Shown here in pieces: positions 35,304 through 43,402 of a stretch of DNA of 47,739 bases. The position numbers and the translations under genes were made by a program. The stretch is from Nocardia concava NBRC 100430. Lineage in GTDB: Bacteria > Actinomycetota > Actinomycetes > Mycobacteriales > Mycobacteriaceae. Position 1 is the first letter of the stretch; every line of letters begins with the position of its first letter. Below the pieces are notes generated by a model, which saw only the letters and a program-made list of their open reading frames with translations, had not been told where the DNA came from and did not search any database. The stretch covers positions 1 through 47,739 of the forward strand of contig NZ_BAFX01000126.1 in NCBI RefSeq assembly GCF_000308815.1, in the 5' to 3' direction.

Positions 35304-35885
35304 ATGGCAAGGACCAAGGAGTTCGATCCCGACACCGTCCTGCGCCGCGCTCTCGAATTGTTCTGGGAGCGCGGCTACGAGGCGACGTCGATGTCGGATC
35401 TCGTTGCGCATCTTGGGATTGCCAAGGCGAGCATCTACGCCACCTTCGGCGGCAAGCGCGAGCTGTACCTGAAGGCCCTGCAGCGCTACCTCGACAGCAC
35501 CGATCCGGTGATCATGGCCGAGTTGTCGCAGCCGGGCCCGGTACTGCCCGCGGTGCGCGCGTTGGTGGAGCGGTTCATTCGCGAAGCCTCCAGTCCCGAT
35601 AGCTATTTGGGCTGCATGGTCGTCAACAGCGCCGTCGAGATGGCGCGTTGCGACGAGGCCGTCGCGAGGCTGGTCGAGTCCAGCTGGACCCACTTCGAAA
35701 CGACTCTCACATCGGCCCTGCTGCGCGCCCGCGCGCAGGGTGAATTGTCCGCGGATTCCGATCCGCGCGCACTCGCCCGTTTCCTGCTGGTCTTCTTCCA
35801 GGGTGTCCGAGTTCTCGAGCGCACGCCGGATTCCGCTGCGCGCCTGCGTGATGCGGCCCGAACCGCCGTATCCCTGCTCGCCTGA
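35304..35885 (+). CDS. TetR/AcrR-family transcriptional regulator
   Basis: The protein has 193 residues. The N-terminal HTH (about 10-55) reads RALELFWERGYEATSMSDLVAHLGIAKASIYATFGGKRELY, the standard TetR_N pattern with the AcrR-like recognition helix. The rest is a helical ligand domain of the TetR_C type that includes YLGCMVVNSAVE, common in repressors next to SDR enzymes. It lies 80 bases before the SDR gene on the same strand. Both genes have nearly the same operator-like site, so self-control and control of the SDR are likely. Confidence 0.9.
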   Translation: MARTKEFDPDTVLRRALELFWERGYEATSMSDLVAHLGIAKASIYATFGGKRELYLKALQRYLDSTDPVIMAELSQPGPVLPAVRALVERFIREASSPDSYLGCMVVNSAVEMARCDEAVARLVESSWTHFETTLTSALLRARAQGELSADSDPRALARFLLVFFQGVRVLERTPDSAARLRDAARTAVSLLA

Positions 35886-35931
35886 ACGTCTTTGCGATTC
35901 ATCCACAGTCATCCCGGCCGTCCGAATTCAA

Positions 35932-35950
35932 GACCGATCGTTCTACATAG
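35932..35950. promoter_or_regulatory. TetR-type operator, copy 2 (before the SDR gene)
   Basis: GACC-GATC-GTTC followed by a TCTA-like tail and ATAG; 16 of 19 bases match copy 1. It ends just before the ribosome site AGGAG (35949-35953) of the SDR gene. Confidence 0.5.
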
Positions 35951-35965
35951 GAGTTGCTGATTCAC

Positions 35966-36727
35966 ATGAGCGCCCGATTCGACGAAAAAGTTGTCCTCAT
36001 CACCGGTGGCGCCGGCACGATCGCGACGGCAACCGCGCAGGCCTTCGCCGACCGTGGAGCCACCGTGGTCCTCGCGGGCCGGAATGCCGAGCAACTCGCG
36101 AAGACCGCCGCGGAAATCAGTGCCGACGGCGGCAAGCTGGACTGGGTGGTCGCCGACGTCACCGACGCCTACCAGGTCGCGGCCGTGGTCGAGGAGGTGG
36201 TGCGCCGCCACGGCGGCCTGCACGTGGCCTTCAACAATGCCGGAATCCTGGGCACACCCGCACCGGTCGGCGATATGGACGACAATGACTGGCATCGGGT
36301 CCTCGATGTCAATCTGAACGGCGTTTTCCTGTCCATGAAGCACGAGATCTCTCATATGCGCGGCAATGGCGGCGGTGTCATCGTGAATATGGCGTCGAAT
36401 ATCGGCTCGCACGGCCGCCGCCCGGGATTGGCCGCCTATGCCGCCTCCAAGGCCGCCGTGAGCGTGCTGACCCAGACCGCCGCCCGCGACCATATCGGCG
36501 AAGGCATTCGCATCAATGCGGTGAGTCCGGGCGCGACCGATACCCGAATGTCCTTCCGCCCCGGTGAAACTCGCGAGGATCGTGATGCCCGCATGGCCAC
36601 CGCGAATCCGCTCGGCCGAGTCGGCGATCCCGCGGAGATCGCGGCCGCGGTGGTGTGGCTGGCCTCCCCCGAATCCAGTTTCGTCATCGGCCACGATCTC
36701 GTCATCGACGGCGGCGCCACCGCCTGA
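35966..36727 (+). CDS. SDR-family oxidoreductase
   Basis: This 253-residue NAD(P)-dependent enzyme has the cofactor motif TGGAGTIA (13-20), where the last glycine of the classical TGxxxGxG is Ala. NNAG lies at 90-93, the catalytic Ser144 region reads NMASNIGS, and Tyr158-x-x-x-Lys162 is in YAASK. A PG motif and a C-terminal IDGGAT follow. ATG 35966 gives the usual family start; AGGAG lies 12 bases upstream. A TTG at 35954 would overlap the end of AGGAG. The substrate is unknown. It probably pairs with the TetR regulator. Confidence 0.9.
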   Translation: MSARFDEKVVLITGGAGTIATATAQAFADRGATVVLAGRNAEQLAKTAAEISADGGKLDWVVADVTDAYQVAAVVEEVVRRHGGLHVAFNNAGILGTPAPVGDMDDNDWHRVLDVNLNGVFLSMKHEISHMRGNGGGVIVNMASNIGSHGRRPGLAAYAASKAAVSVLTQTAARDHIGEGIRINAVSPGATDTRMSFRPGETREDRDARMATANPLGRVGDPAEIAAAVVWLASPESSFVIGHDLVIDGGATA

Positions 36728-36745
36728 TCCCGCGATCTCACAGTC

Positions 36746-36806
36746 GACTGCCGGGCGCTGCGAACTTTCAATAGCAAATTGGAAGTAGGTTGTTGAACCG
36801 GCAGTC
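36746..36806. repeat. Spaced 9-base inverted repeat after the SDR gene
   Basis: GACTGCCGG (36746-36754) and CCGGCAGTC (36798-36806) pair perfectly across 43 bases, within the 147-base gap between the SDR and DUF4254 genes. It could be a terminator stem with a long loop or two binding half-sites. Confidence 0.4.
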
Positions 36807-36874
36807 ATCCCCCTGTCATCTGCGCTGTCTAATGTGCTGGGAATTCGCAGTTCGCGGTATTAGGAGCAGTCGCG

Positions 36875-37300
36875 ATGAGGGACACACTGCCTTCCAAGAA
36901 CCAAGTCCTTCAGGCTTGTCGAGGGACCGGTCAGCCCAGGCATCCACTACTACGCGCCGCTCACGATCTGACCGCGCTACACGAGCGACTATTGGCCGCC
37001 GAACCGGATGAAATGGTCAAACTCGACACGATCCGAACGGATTTGGTGCACGAGATCGACTGCTGGGTGACCGCGCAACTGCCGCCGTCGCACGGCGCGG
37101 CCCGGGTCCACACCGAAACCCTGGGCGCGGTCATCGACCGATTGGCCCGGCTCACCGCCGCCGCCTATGCCGCGCTCGCCCGCGAATCCGGCGTGGAACT
37201 CACCATGGCGTGGGAGCACCTGGCCGAATTGGCGGTCGGCTACGAGGATTTGGCGTCGGAAGTGAGTACCGGGCGTCGCCGGCTACCGGGCACCCACTGA
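36875..37300 (+). CDS. DUF4254-like protein
   Basis: The 141-residue soluble, mostly helical protein reads like the actinobacterial DUF4254 family: LHERLLAAEPDEMVKLDTIR, IDCWVTAQLPP, VHTETLGAVIDRLARLTAAAY and WEHLAELAVGYEDLASEV. I see no catalytic motif or membrane segment. Some DUF4254 proteins are found near glycosylation or cell-wall genes, but nothing here shows such a role. AGGAG lies 8 bases before the ATG. The 3' end overlaps the opposing deaminase-family gene by 18 bases. Confidence 0.7.
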   Translation: MRDTLPSKNQVLQACRGTGQPRHPLLRAAHDLTALHERLLAAEPDEMVKLDTIRTDLVHEIDCWVTAQLPPSHGAARVHTETLGAVIDRLARLTAAAYAALARESGVELTMAWEHLAELAVGYEDLASEVSTGRRRLPGTH

Positions 37301-38299
37301 CATCCGTTCGGCCACCGCACCCCGCAGTGCGGCCTTGTCGGTCTCGTCGAGCCAGCACCCTTCCACCGCCGCAAGGGTGAAGGCCGTCAACTGTTCGGCG
37401 TCATAACCGAGCGCCTCGTGCAGCACCCGGAAATCATTGGTCGGGTCGGTGCCGAACATCGGCGGATCGTCGGAGTCGATGGTGACCGCCAGCCCCGCCT
37501 CGACCATGGCGGCGATCTTCTCGTGCTTACCGTTTCCGCTGCCGGAATAGCGGCCGATATCGGAACTGACCGGCGTGCAGGTGAACACGATCCCCTGGTC
37601 CCGGCAGCGCGCCGTGAGCGCCGGATCGTCCACGACGTGATAGCCGTGGTCGACACGGGTGCAGCCGAGAATGTCCAGCAGAATCTCGATATTCCCGGGC
37701 GGACCCGATTCCGAATGCGCGGTGCGATGCAATCCGGCTCGACCGGCCAGCCGGAACGCCTCGTGGAACAGCCCTGGCGGACCGTGGATCTCGGCATAGT
37801 CCAGCCCGATTCCGACCACCTCGTCGCGCCGGTGCTCGATGACCTGCTCGACGAGTTCGATCGCGGCGGCGGGCGTGTCCTCGCGATTGATCGCGACAAT
37901 CATCCTGCTGCCGATTCCGGTGTCCTGCTCGGCTTCTCGCATTCCCGCCAGCACACCGTCGAGCACCGTCCGATACTCGACACCGGGATGTGACTGCGGG
38001 CTGACGAAGATCTCCCGGTAGAGCACGCCGTGTTCGGCGCCCAGCACCGTCAGCGATTCATAGGTGGTGCGCCGGAAGTCGTCGGCGTCGCGCATCACCC
38101 GGCCCACCATGTCGTAGACCCGCAGGAATTCGTCCAGATCCTCGTGACTGTCGATGTCGTACAGATCATCCGCGCCGCGCCCGCCGGGCGGGGAGACCCC
38201 GTATTTGCGAGCCAGATCGAGCACCGTCTCCGGCAGCACGGAACCGGTCAGATGGCAGTGCAGGCTGACCTTCGGCAACATGCGGTAGGGAATGCTCAC
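37283..38299 (-). CDS. Adenosine/AMP-deaminase-superfamily protein
   Basis: The protein has 338 residues in the metal-dependent TIM-barrel deaminase family. Metal ligands are visible: His14 and His16 (SLHCHLTGS), His195 (TAHSES) and Asp277 (IDSDDPP). RVDHGYHV matches the family RxGHG block. The usual HAGE motif with the proton-donor Glu three residues after the His is HSES here, with Glu at +2 and Ser at +3. This suggests an altered substrate or a shifted loop. The GTG at 38299 overlaps the stop of the dioxygenase gene (GTGA). It is the last gene of the permease-dioxygenase-deaminase operon and likely deaminates a nucleoside or modified base. Confidence 0.85.
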   Translation of the reverse strand: MSIPYRMLPKVSLHCHLTGSVLPETVLDLARKYGVSPPGGRGADDLYDIDSHEDLDEFLRVYDMVGRVMRDADDFRRTTYESLTVLGAEHGVLYREIFVSPQSHPGVEYRTVLDGVLAGMREAEQDTGIGSRMIVAINREDTPAAAIELVEQVIEHRRDEVVGIGLDYAEIHGPPGLFHEAFRLAGRAGLHRTAHSESGPPGNIEILLDILGCTRVDHGYHVVDDPALTARCRDQGIVFTCTPVSSDIGRYSGSGNGKHEKIAAMVEAGLAVTIDSDDPPMFGTDPTNDFRVLHEALGYDAEQLTAFTLAAVEGCWLDETDKAALRGAVAERMSVGAR

Positions 38300-39342
38300 G
38301 CCCGCTCCCCCTGCTGCGCCGCCAGCACCCGCGCCGCTTCTCGCGGTGCGTTCGTATTCGGTTGCAGGTAACGCGAACCCGCCAGTTTGACGCGCAGATG
38401 CTCGGCCACCGTGACCGGCTCGTACTTGCTGCCCTCGCCGATGCACGACGGCAGCGTCTCGATTACGGCGTCGGCATTTCCGTCGCAGAAGTAGGCCGCG
38501 CTGCGCCGACGCCGAATGGTTCCGTCCACCACCGGCGGCTTCACCCGATGCAGCGTGGACAGCCAGCGTTCATTGGTCCAACGGGCCATGAGATCACCGA
38601 GATTGACCAGGAGCGCCCCGTCCGCGGGTGCGACATCGTGCCACACTCCATCCGCGCCGAGCACCTGCAAGCCCGCGACCTGGTCGGCCCACAGCACGGT
38701 GAGGATGCCGTAGTCGGTGTGCTCGCCCATGCCGGTGAGATCGCCGTCGAGGTCCACCGTGCCCGGCGGCAGCGCATAGTTGTTCATGCGCAGGACATCC
38801 TGCGAGTGGTCGATGAACGGTTCGAAGTATCCGTCGGGCAACTCCAACGCCCGGGCGAAGGCCGTCGCCAGCGTCCGCGCGACCCGCGCCGCCTCGGCGA
38901 AATACGCTTCCACCGGTTCCCGGAATCCCGGAATCTCTTCCGGCCACACGTTTTCGGCGTAGTCGAGGATGGACAGATCCAGCCCCGGATGCTCGGAGGC
39001 CGCGACACCGATATTGAACGCCTCGAAGAAGTCGTTCATGCGCGACGCCGACTCCACGCCCAGACTCAGGCTCAAGCTCTCGCTCTTGGGCGGAGAGTAG
39101 CCCCGGTTGATCGGCGGTGGCACCCGATACTGCTTCTTCACCGTCAATTCCAGACCGAAGAAGCGGTCGAGGGCGGCGGCGAAATCGTCCAGGATCGCCT
39201 GCGGCACACCGTGTCCGACGACCTGCATGAATCCGACCGTACTGGCGGCCTCGTCGATCGCGCGCGCCACCGCATCGCGGGCTGCGGCGTCGCCGTCGGT
39301 GACGAAGGCGGTGATATCGATGATCGGTACTTCGAATGTCAT
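38296..39342 (-). CDS. 2-oxoglutarate/Fe(II) dioxygenase, isopenicillin-N-synthase-like family
   Basis: The 348-residue protein has an N-terminal DIOX_N region (VPIIDITAF, GFMQVVGHGVP) and a double-stranded beta-helix core. Iron ligands are His208 and Asp210 (GEHTDYG) and His265 (STLHRV). The 2-oxoglutarate grip RRSAAYF has Arg279 and Ser281. The same superfamily contains thymine 7-hydroxylase and other nucleobase oxidases. Placed between a nucleobase permease and a deaminase-family gene with 4-base overlaps on both sides, it most likely oxidises an imported purine, pyrimidine or N-alkylated base. That role is inferred. Confidence 0.88.
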   Translation of the reverse strand: MTFEVPIIDITAFVTDGDAAARDAVARAIDEAASTVGFMQVVGHGVPQAILDDFAAALDRFFGLELTVKKQYRVPPPINRGYSPPKSESLSLSLGVESASRMNDFFEAFNIGVAASEHPGLDLSILDYAENVWPEEIPGFREPVEAYFAEAARVARTLATAFARALELPDGYFEPFIDHSQDVLRMNNYALPPGTVDLDGDLTGMGEHTDYGILTVLWADQVAGLQVLGADGVWHDVAPADGALLVNLGDLMARWTNERWLSTLHRVKPPVVDGTIRRRRSAAYFCDGNADAVIETLPSCIGEGSKYEPVTVAEHLRVKLAGSRYLQPNTNAPREAARVLAAQQGERA

Positions 39343-40709
39343 AGTTCATCCTTCCGAGTGGAAACAGCCAGGTAATAGGTGAGCCCGCCGACCAGCAGCC
39401 CCGCCGGGACACTCAAATCGGCTCCGCCGCACAGCTTCGCGATCGGCCCGGTGAAGACGGTGGTCTCGATGCACAGCAGGGCGGCGATCATGCCCGCGGC
39501 CTGGGCCAGCACGCCGGGCAGGTGCCAGCCGCGCGCCGACTCGAGCCGGTAGCGGCCGCGTCGCAGCAGGTAGTCGACGATGTAGATGGCGGCCCAGGGC
39601 GCGAACCAGACGATCATGAACAGCAGGAAGTTGCTGACGAAGGTGTTGAAGTTCGCCGAGAACACCACGATCGCGCCGATGATCGCGCAGATCACCCCGT
39701 CCAGCACCACCGCCTGCCAGCGCCCGATCCGAAGTCCGATGGCCTGCAAGGTGACTCCGGAGGAGTACAGGTCGATGGCGTTGAGCGAGATCATCTGGGC
39801 GATCACCAGCACCAGGTACGGGGCCAGGAACCAGCCGGGGTACACACTGGGCAGTCCGCTGATCGGATCGGTCGCGTCCTGGGTGAGCATGGCCACGCCG
39901 ATGCCCAGCACCATGAGCAGCGCCTGCGGGATCGCGCCGCCCAGGGTCACCGCCGCCACGATGCCGCGGCGCGAGGTGCGGCTGGGCAGATAGCGTGAGT
40001 AATCGGTGGCATTGGGGGTCCAGCCCAGTCCGCTGGCACTGGACGCGAGCGCCACACCGCCCAGGAAGGCCGCCCACCCGGCCGGATGCCCCACGGCCAC
40101 ATGCCATTTGTCGGCGGTCAGCCAGGCCATCACCAGGAACAGCGCCGCGAACGGCACGACCAGCAGATTCAGCACCCGGGTGATGGCCGCGTGCCCGAGA
40201 CTGGGCAACAAGCTCTGCGCGATCGAGAACACCACCAGCAGTGCGACTTTCAGCCCGGTGGAGGTGTGCACACCGGCCAGATCCAGCAGCGCCGATCCGG
40301 CGAGCACCAGGATCACCAGATCGAGCACCTCGTACCCGATCTGCATAATCCAGTTGCAGAAGGCGATGGGCCGCATGCCGTTTCGGCCGAACGCGGCCCG
40401 GCTGACCGCGAAGGTCGTCGTCCCCGCGGCAGGCCCCGGCAGACTGGCCAGCCCGGTGAGCACCCAGGTGGCGGTGCCGATGGCCACCGCCGCCAGCGCC
40501 TGCCAGAGGTTCAGGCCGATGGCGACGAGCAGCGTGCCGTACACCACCACCTGAACATTGAGAATGACCCCGCTCCACATGAATCCGAGCCGTCGCACGG
40601 TGCCCGTGCGCTCGGCCTCCGGAATATGGTCGATGCCGCGCTGTTCGACCAGGCGCGGGACGGGCTGGGTAGTGGTGGTGACTGGTGGGTCGCCATCGAT
40701 GACCGACAT
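39339..40709 (-). CDS. NCS1-family nucleobase/cytosine permease
   Basis: The 456-residue membrane protein has about twelve helices. The CodB/NCS1 hallmarks are FMWSGVILNVQVVVYGTLL near the start, GTTTFAVSRAAFGRNG, and GLGWTPNATDYSRYLP, where the family has an acidic or polar substrate-binding stretch. ATG 40709 is preceded by CGGAG at 9-base spacing; the open frame extends upstream without good signals. The stop overlaps the dioxygenase ATG (ATGA, 39339-39342). It should import a nucleobase or related compound with cations for the two enzymes downstream. Confidence 0.9.
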   Translation of the reverse strand: MSVIDGDPPVTTTTQPVPRLVEQRGIDHIPEAERTGTVRRLGFMWSGVILNVQVVVYGTLLVAIGLNLWQALAAVAIGTATWVLTGLASLPGPAAGTTTFAVSRAAFGRNGMRPIAFCNWIMQIGYEVLDLVILVLAGSALLDLAGVHTSTGLKVALLVVFSIAQSLLPSLGHAAITRVLNLLVVPFAALFLVMAWLTADKWHVAVGHPAGWAAFLGGVALASSASGLGWTPNATDYSRYLPSRTSRRGIVAAVTLGGAIPQALLMVLGIGVAMLTQDATDPISGLPSVYPGWFLAPYLVLVIAQMISLNAIDLYSSGVTLQAIGLRIGRWQAVVLDGVICAIIGAIVVFSANFNTFVSNFLLFMIVWFAPWAAIYIVDYLLRRGRYRLESARGWHLPGVLAQAAGMIAALLCIETTVFTGPIAKLCGGADLSVPAGLLVGGLTYYLAVSTRKDEL

Positions 40710-40851
40710 CGGGCACGCTCCGAGTAAAGCAGGAGTGATAAGTGACAGCAATCAGATTGGCGTTCTTGTATGGCGTGGACGTTCACTCGCGTCACGATTG
40801 TGTTAACGCCCGCCCGCTCGCGCGAAACCCGGATCGGGCACACTGGCCTGT
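40710..40851. promoter_or_regulatory. Divergent control region of the nucleobase operon and XRE-cupin gene
   Basis: These 142 bases separate the permease and regulator starts. TGGCGT occurs twice (around 40758 and 40771), followed by a GACGTT. A GTTAAC palindrome (40802-40807) and a -10-like CACACT just before the GTG suggest a regulator transcript with a very short leader. The operator cannot be fixed by eye. Confidence 0.35.
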
Positions 40852-41448
40852 GTGAACGACACTGCTGCCACTCCCCGAGACCCCGATGAGGCCACCCTGG
40901 CCGAACTGGTCGGGAGCATGGTCCGGGACCTGCGCGAGAAGTCAGGGCTGTCGATGCGGGAGCTGGCCAAGCGCGCGGGCATCAGCCAGCCGTTCCTGAG
41001 TCAGATCGAGCGCGGGGTCAGCGCGCCCTCGATGGTCACCACCTATCGCCTGGCCACCGCGCTCGGGGTGACGCCCGGCGATCTACTGCCCGCGCCCGAG
41101 TCCGAGCGGGTCACGGTGGTGCGGGCCGATGAGGGCCTGCGGCTCCCCGTCGGCGACCGCCCCGACGCCGCGGTGGGCCGGGCGCTGCACATGCGCCCGA
41201 ACAGTCCGCTGGAGGTCATCGAATACCTGGTGGAACCGGGCCAGTTCATAGGCGGCTGGTTCGAATCCACCGGCGTGACCGGGGTTTACGTGGTGTCGGG
41301 CCAGCTGGAGGTGGAGCTGATCGGCGTGGGCCGAATTCGCCTGGGCCCCAGGGATTTCGTCGACTTTCCCTCGACCATCCGGGACCGCTGGCACCTGGTC
41401 GACGACCAGCCGGCGCATGTCCTGCTGGTCATCGCCCAGCCCCGCTGA
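40852..41448 (+). CDS. XRE-family regulator with C-terminal cupin domain
   Basis: The protein has 198 residues. The N-terminal HTH_3 domain (about 18-80) reads VRDLREKSGLSMRELAKRAGISQPFLSQIERGVSAPS. A cupin_2 domain (about 120-195) includes GVYVVSGQLEVELIG and DFVDFPSTIRDRWHLVDD. This is the PuuR-like architecture in which the cupin senses a small metabolite. It is divergent from the permease-dioxygenase-deaminase operon and is its probable regulator. The start is GTG. Its stop lies 10 bases from the stop of the opposing ligase gene. Confidence 0.9.
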   Translation: MNDTAATPRDPDEATLAELVGSMVRDLREKSGLSMRELAKRAGISQPFLSQIERGVSAPSMVTTYRLATALGVTPGDLLPAPESERVTVVRADEGLRLPVGDRPDAAVGRALHMRPNSPLEVIEYLVEPGQFIGGWFESTGVTGVYVVSGQLEVELIGVGRIRLGPRDFVDFPSTIRDRWHLVDDQPAHVLLVIAQPR

Positions 41449-41458
41449 GCCCCGGCCG

Positions 41459-43402
41459 CTATCGCTTGCGGGCGGCGTACCAGTCCAGCAGCGCCGGATC
41501 GTCGACGGCCGTCGGGGCCACCACCCGGCTCAGGTCCGCGCCCTGGAGCAGCTTCTTGATCGGCACTTCGAGCTTCTTACCGGTGCGGGTGTGCGGAATG
41601 CCCGGCGCCTCGATGATCTCGTCGGGCACATGGCGCGGCGACACCTCGGCGCGGATGGCCGCGTTGACCCGCTGCTTCACCTCGTCGGTGAGTTCGACAC
41701 CGGGTGCGAGGGTGACGAAAAGCGGCATCCAGTAGGCGCCTTCGGGCAGTTCGACGCCGATAACGAGGGCCTCGGCGATCTCCGGGAGCGCCTCCACGGC
41801 CTGGTAGATGTCGGCGCTGCCCATTCGAATGCCCTGACGGTTCAGGGTGGAATCCGAGCGGCCGTGCACGACGATGCTGCCGTGCTCGGTGATGGTGATC
41901 CAGTCGCCGTGCCGCCAGACACCGGGGAACATCTCGAAGTAGGCGTCCCGGTACCGCGACCCGTCCGGGTCGTTCCAGAACGACACCGGCATGGACGGCA
42001 TCGGCTTCGTGATGACCAGCTCGCCGACCTCCCCGCGCACCGGATTGCCCTGCTCGTCCCAGGCATCCAGCGCCACACCGAGATACGGCGCGGAGAGCTC
42101 GCCCGGCCAGACCGGCACCGTGCGAACCCCGCCGATGAACGCCGACACCACATCGGTGCCGCCGCTGATCGAGGCCACCGGCACGTCCGCGCCGACATTG
42201 TCACGCAGCCACAGCGAGGACGACGGCGGCAGCGACGAACCGGTGATGCCGACCAGCCGCAGCGCCGACAGATCGTGATCGGTGCGCGGCACCGCGCCCG
42301 CCTTGGCGCTGGCCAGCACGTAGCCGGGACTGGTCCCGAGGACCGTCGCGCCGGTCCGGGAGGCCAACTGCCACAGCGCATCCGGTGTCGGGGCGGCCGG
42401 GCTGCCGTCGTAGCAGACGATGCTCGCACCCACCAGCAGACCGGCGATCTGGAAGTTCCACATCATCCAGCTCGGGCTGGTGTACCAGAAGAAGGTGTCG
42501 TCCGGACCGATATCGGACTGCAGCGCAACGGCTTTCAGATGCTCGAGCAGCACGCCGCCGTGCCCGTGCACGATGCCCTTGGGTTTGCCGGTGGTGCCGG
42601 AGGAGTACAGCACCCACAGCGGATGCGCGAAATCGACTGCGGTGGTGTCGATATCGACATCGCCATCACCCGGCTCGACGTGCCGCCAGGCCAACGTATC
42701 GGGAACCGAACCACCGATCCGCGGCACCAGCACGGTCGCCGCCAGCGACGGCAGCCCGGCCCGCAGCGCCTCGATATCGGCCGTCTTGTCGTGCACCTTC
42801 CCGCCGAACCGGTAGCCGTCGGCGGTGACGAGCACCTTGGGCTCCAGTTGCCCGAGCCGGTCCAGCGCCGCCTGCGCGGAATAGTCCTGGCCGCAAGCAC
42901 TCCAGATGGCTCCGATGCTGGCGGTACCCAGGAAGGCGATCACGGCCTCGGGGATGTTCGGCAGGTATCCGGCAACCCGGTCGCCCGGCCCGACACCGAG
43001 CCCGCGCAAGGTCTCGGCGAAGGCGGCCGCGGTGGCGATCAGTGCGGCCCAAGAGATTTCGGTGATCTCACCGGTCTCGTCGACGGACAGGATCGCGGGC
43101 CGGTCGTCGCGGACCTGGCGCACGATCTGATCCACATAGTTCAGCGTCGTCCCCGGAAACCACTGCGCGCCGGGCATATCCGTGGACCCGAGCACCTCGT
43201 CGGACCGCTCGCCCACATCGAAGTAGTCCCAGACCGCACCCCAGAACCCGGCCAGATCCTCGATCGACCACTGCCACAAGGCCCGATAGTCCGGCAGCGA
43301 CAGCCCCGTCCGCTTCTCGACGAACAGCGCGAAGCTGGTCACCTGTGCCTCGGCGATATCCGCCTCGTCCGGCACCCACTGTGGTTCCACGCTATACCCC
43401 AT
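41459..43402 (-). CDS. aacS: Acetoacetate-CoA ligase (acetoacetyl-CoA synthetase)
   Basis: The 647-residue member of the ANL adenylating family converts acetoacetate, ATP and CoA to acetoacetyl-CoA. The N-terminal domain LWQWSIEDLAGFWGAVWDYF and PGAQWFPGTTLNYVDQ are characteristic of AacS. The AMP-binding loop is LYSSGTTGKPKG, followed by GGTDV and GDW motifs. HTRTGKKLEVP near residue 609 holds the catalytic Lys. The ATG directly abuts the citE stop, so it is the last gene of the acc-fadE-maoC-citE operon. It would salvage the acetoacetate released in leucine breakdown. Confidence 0.93.
   Translation of the reverse strand: MGYSVEPQWVPDEADIAEAQVTSFALFVEKRTGLSLPDYRALWQWSIEDLAGFWGAVWDYFDVGERSDEVLGSTDMPGAQWFPGTTLNYVDQIVRQVRDDRPAILSVDETGEITEISWAALIATAAAFAETLRGLGVGPGDRVAGYLPNIPEAVIAFLGTASIGAIWSACGQDYSAQAALDRLGQLEPKVLVTADGYRFGGKVHDKTADIEALRAGLPSLAATVLVPRIGGSVPDTLAWRHVEPGDGDVDIDTTAVDFAHPLWVLYSSGTTGKPKGIVHGHGGVLLEHLKAVALQSDIGPDDTFFWYTSPSWMMWNFQIAGLLVGASIVCYDGSPAAPTPDALWQLASRTGATVLGTSPGYVLASAKAGAVPRTDHDLSALRLVGITGSSLPPSSSLWLRDNVGADVPVASISGGTDVVSAFIGGVRTVPVWPGELSAPYLGVALDAWDEQGNPVRGEVGELVITKPMPSMPVSFWNDPDGSRYRDAYFEMFPGVWRHGDWITITEHGSIVVHGRSDSTLNRQGIRMGSADIYQAVEALPEIAEALVIGVELPEGAYWMPLFVTLAPGVELTDEVKQRVNAAIRAEVSPRHVPDEIIEAPGIPHTRTGKKLEVPIKKLLQGADLSRVVAPTAVDDPALLDWYAARKR

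Noticed and set aside
35905..35925. Third copy of the palindromic element (a GTCATCCCGGCC stretch)
   Set aside because: Only about 12 bases match one arm; the second arm is missing.
38300..38446. Upstream extension of the deaminase-family gene
   Set aside because: It reads Gly/Arg/Ala-rich text over the dioxygenase 3' end; GTG 38299 with a GTGA overlap fits the operon style.
39339..39353. C-terminal KDEL of the permease as a sorting signal
   Set aside because: The KDEL retention system is eukaryotic; here it is chance.
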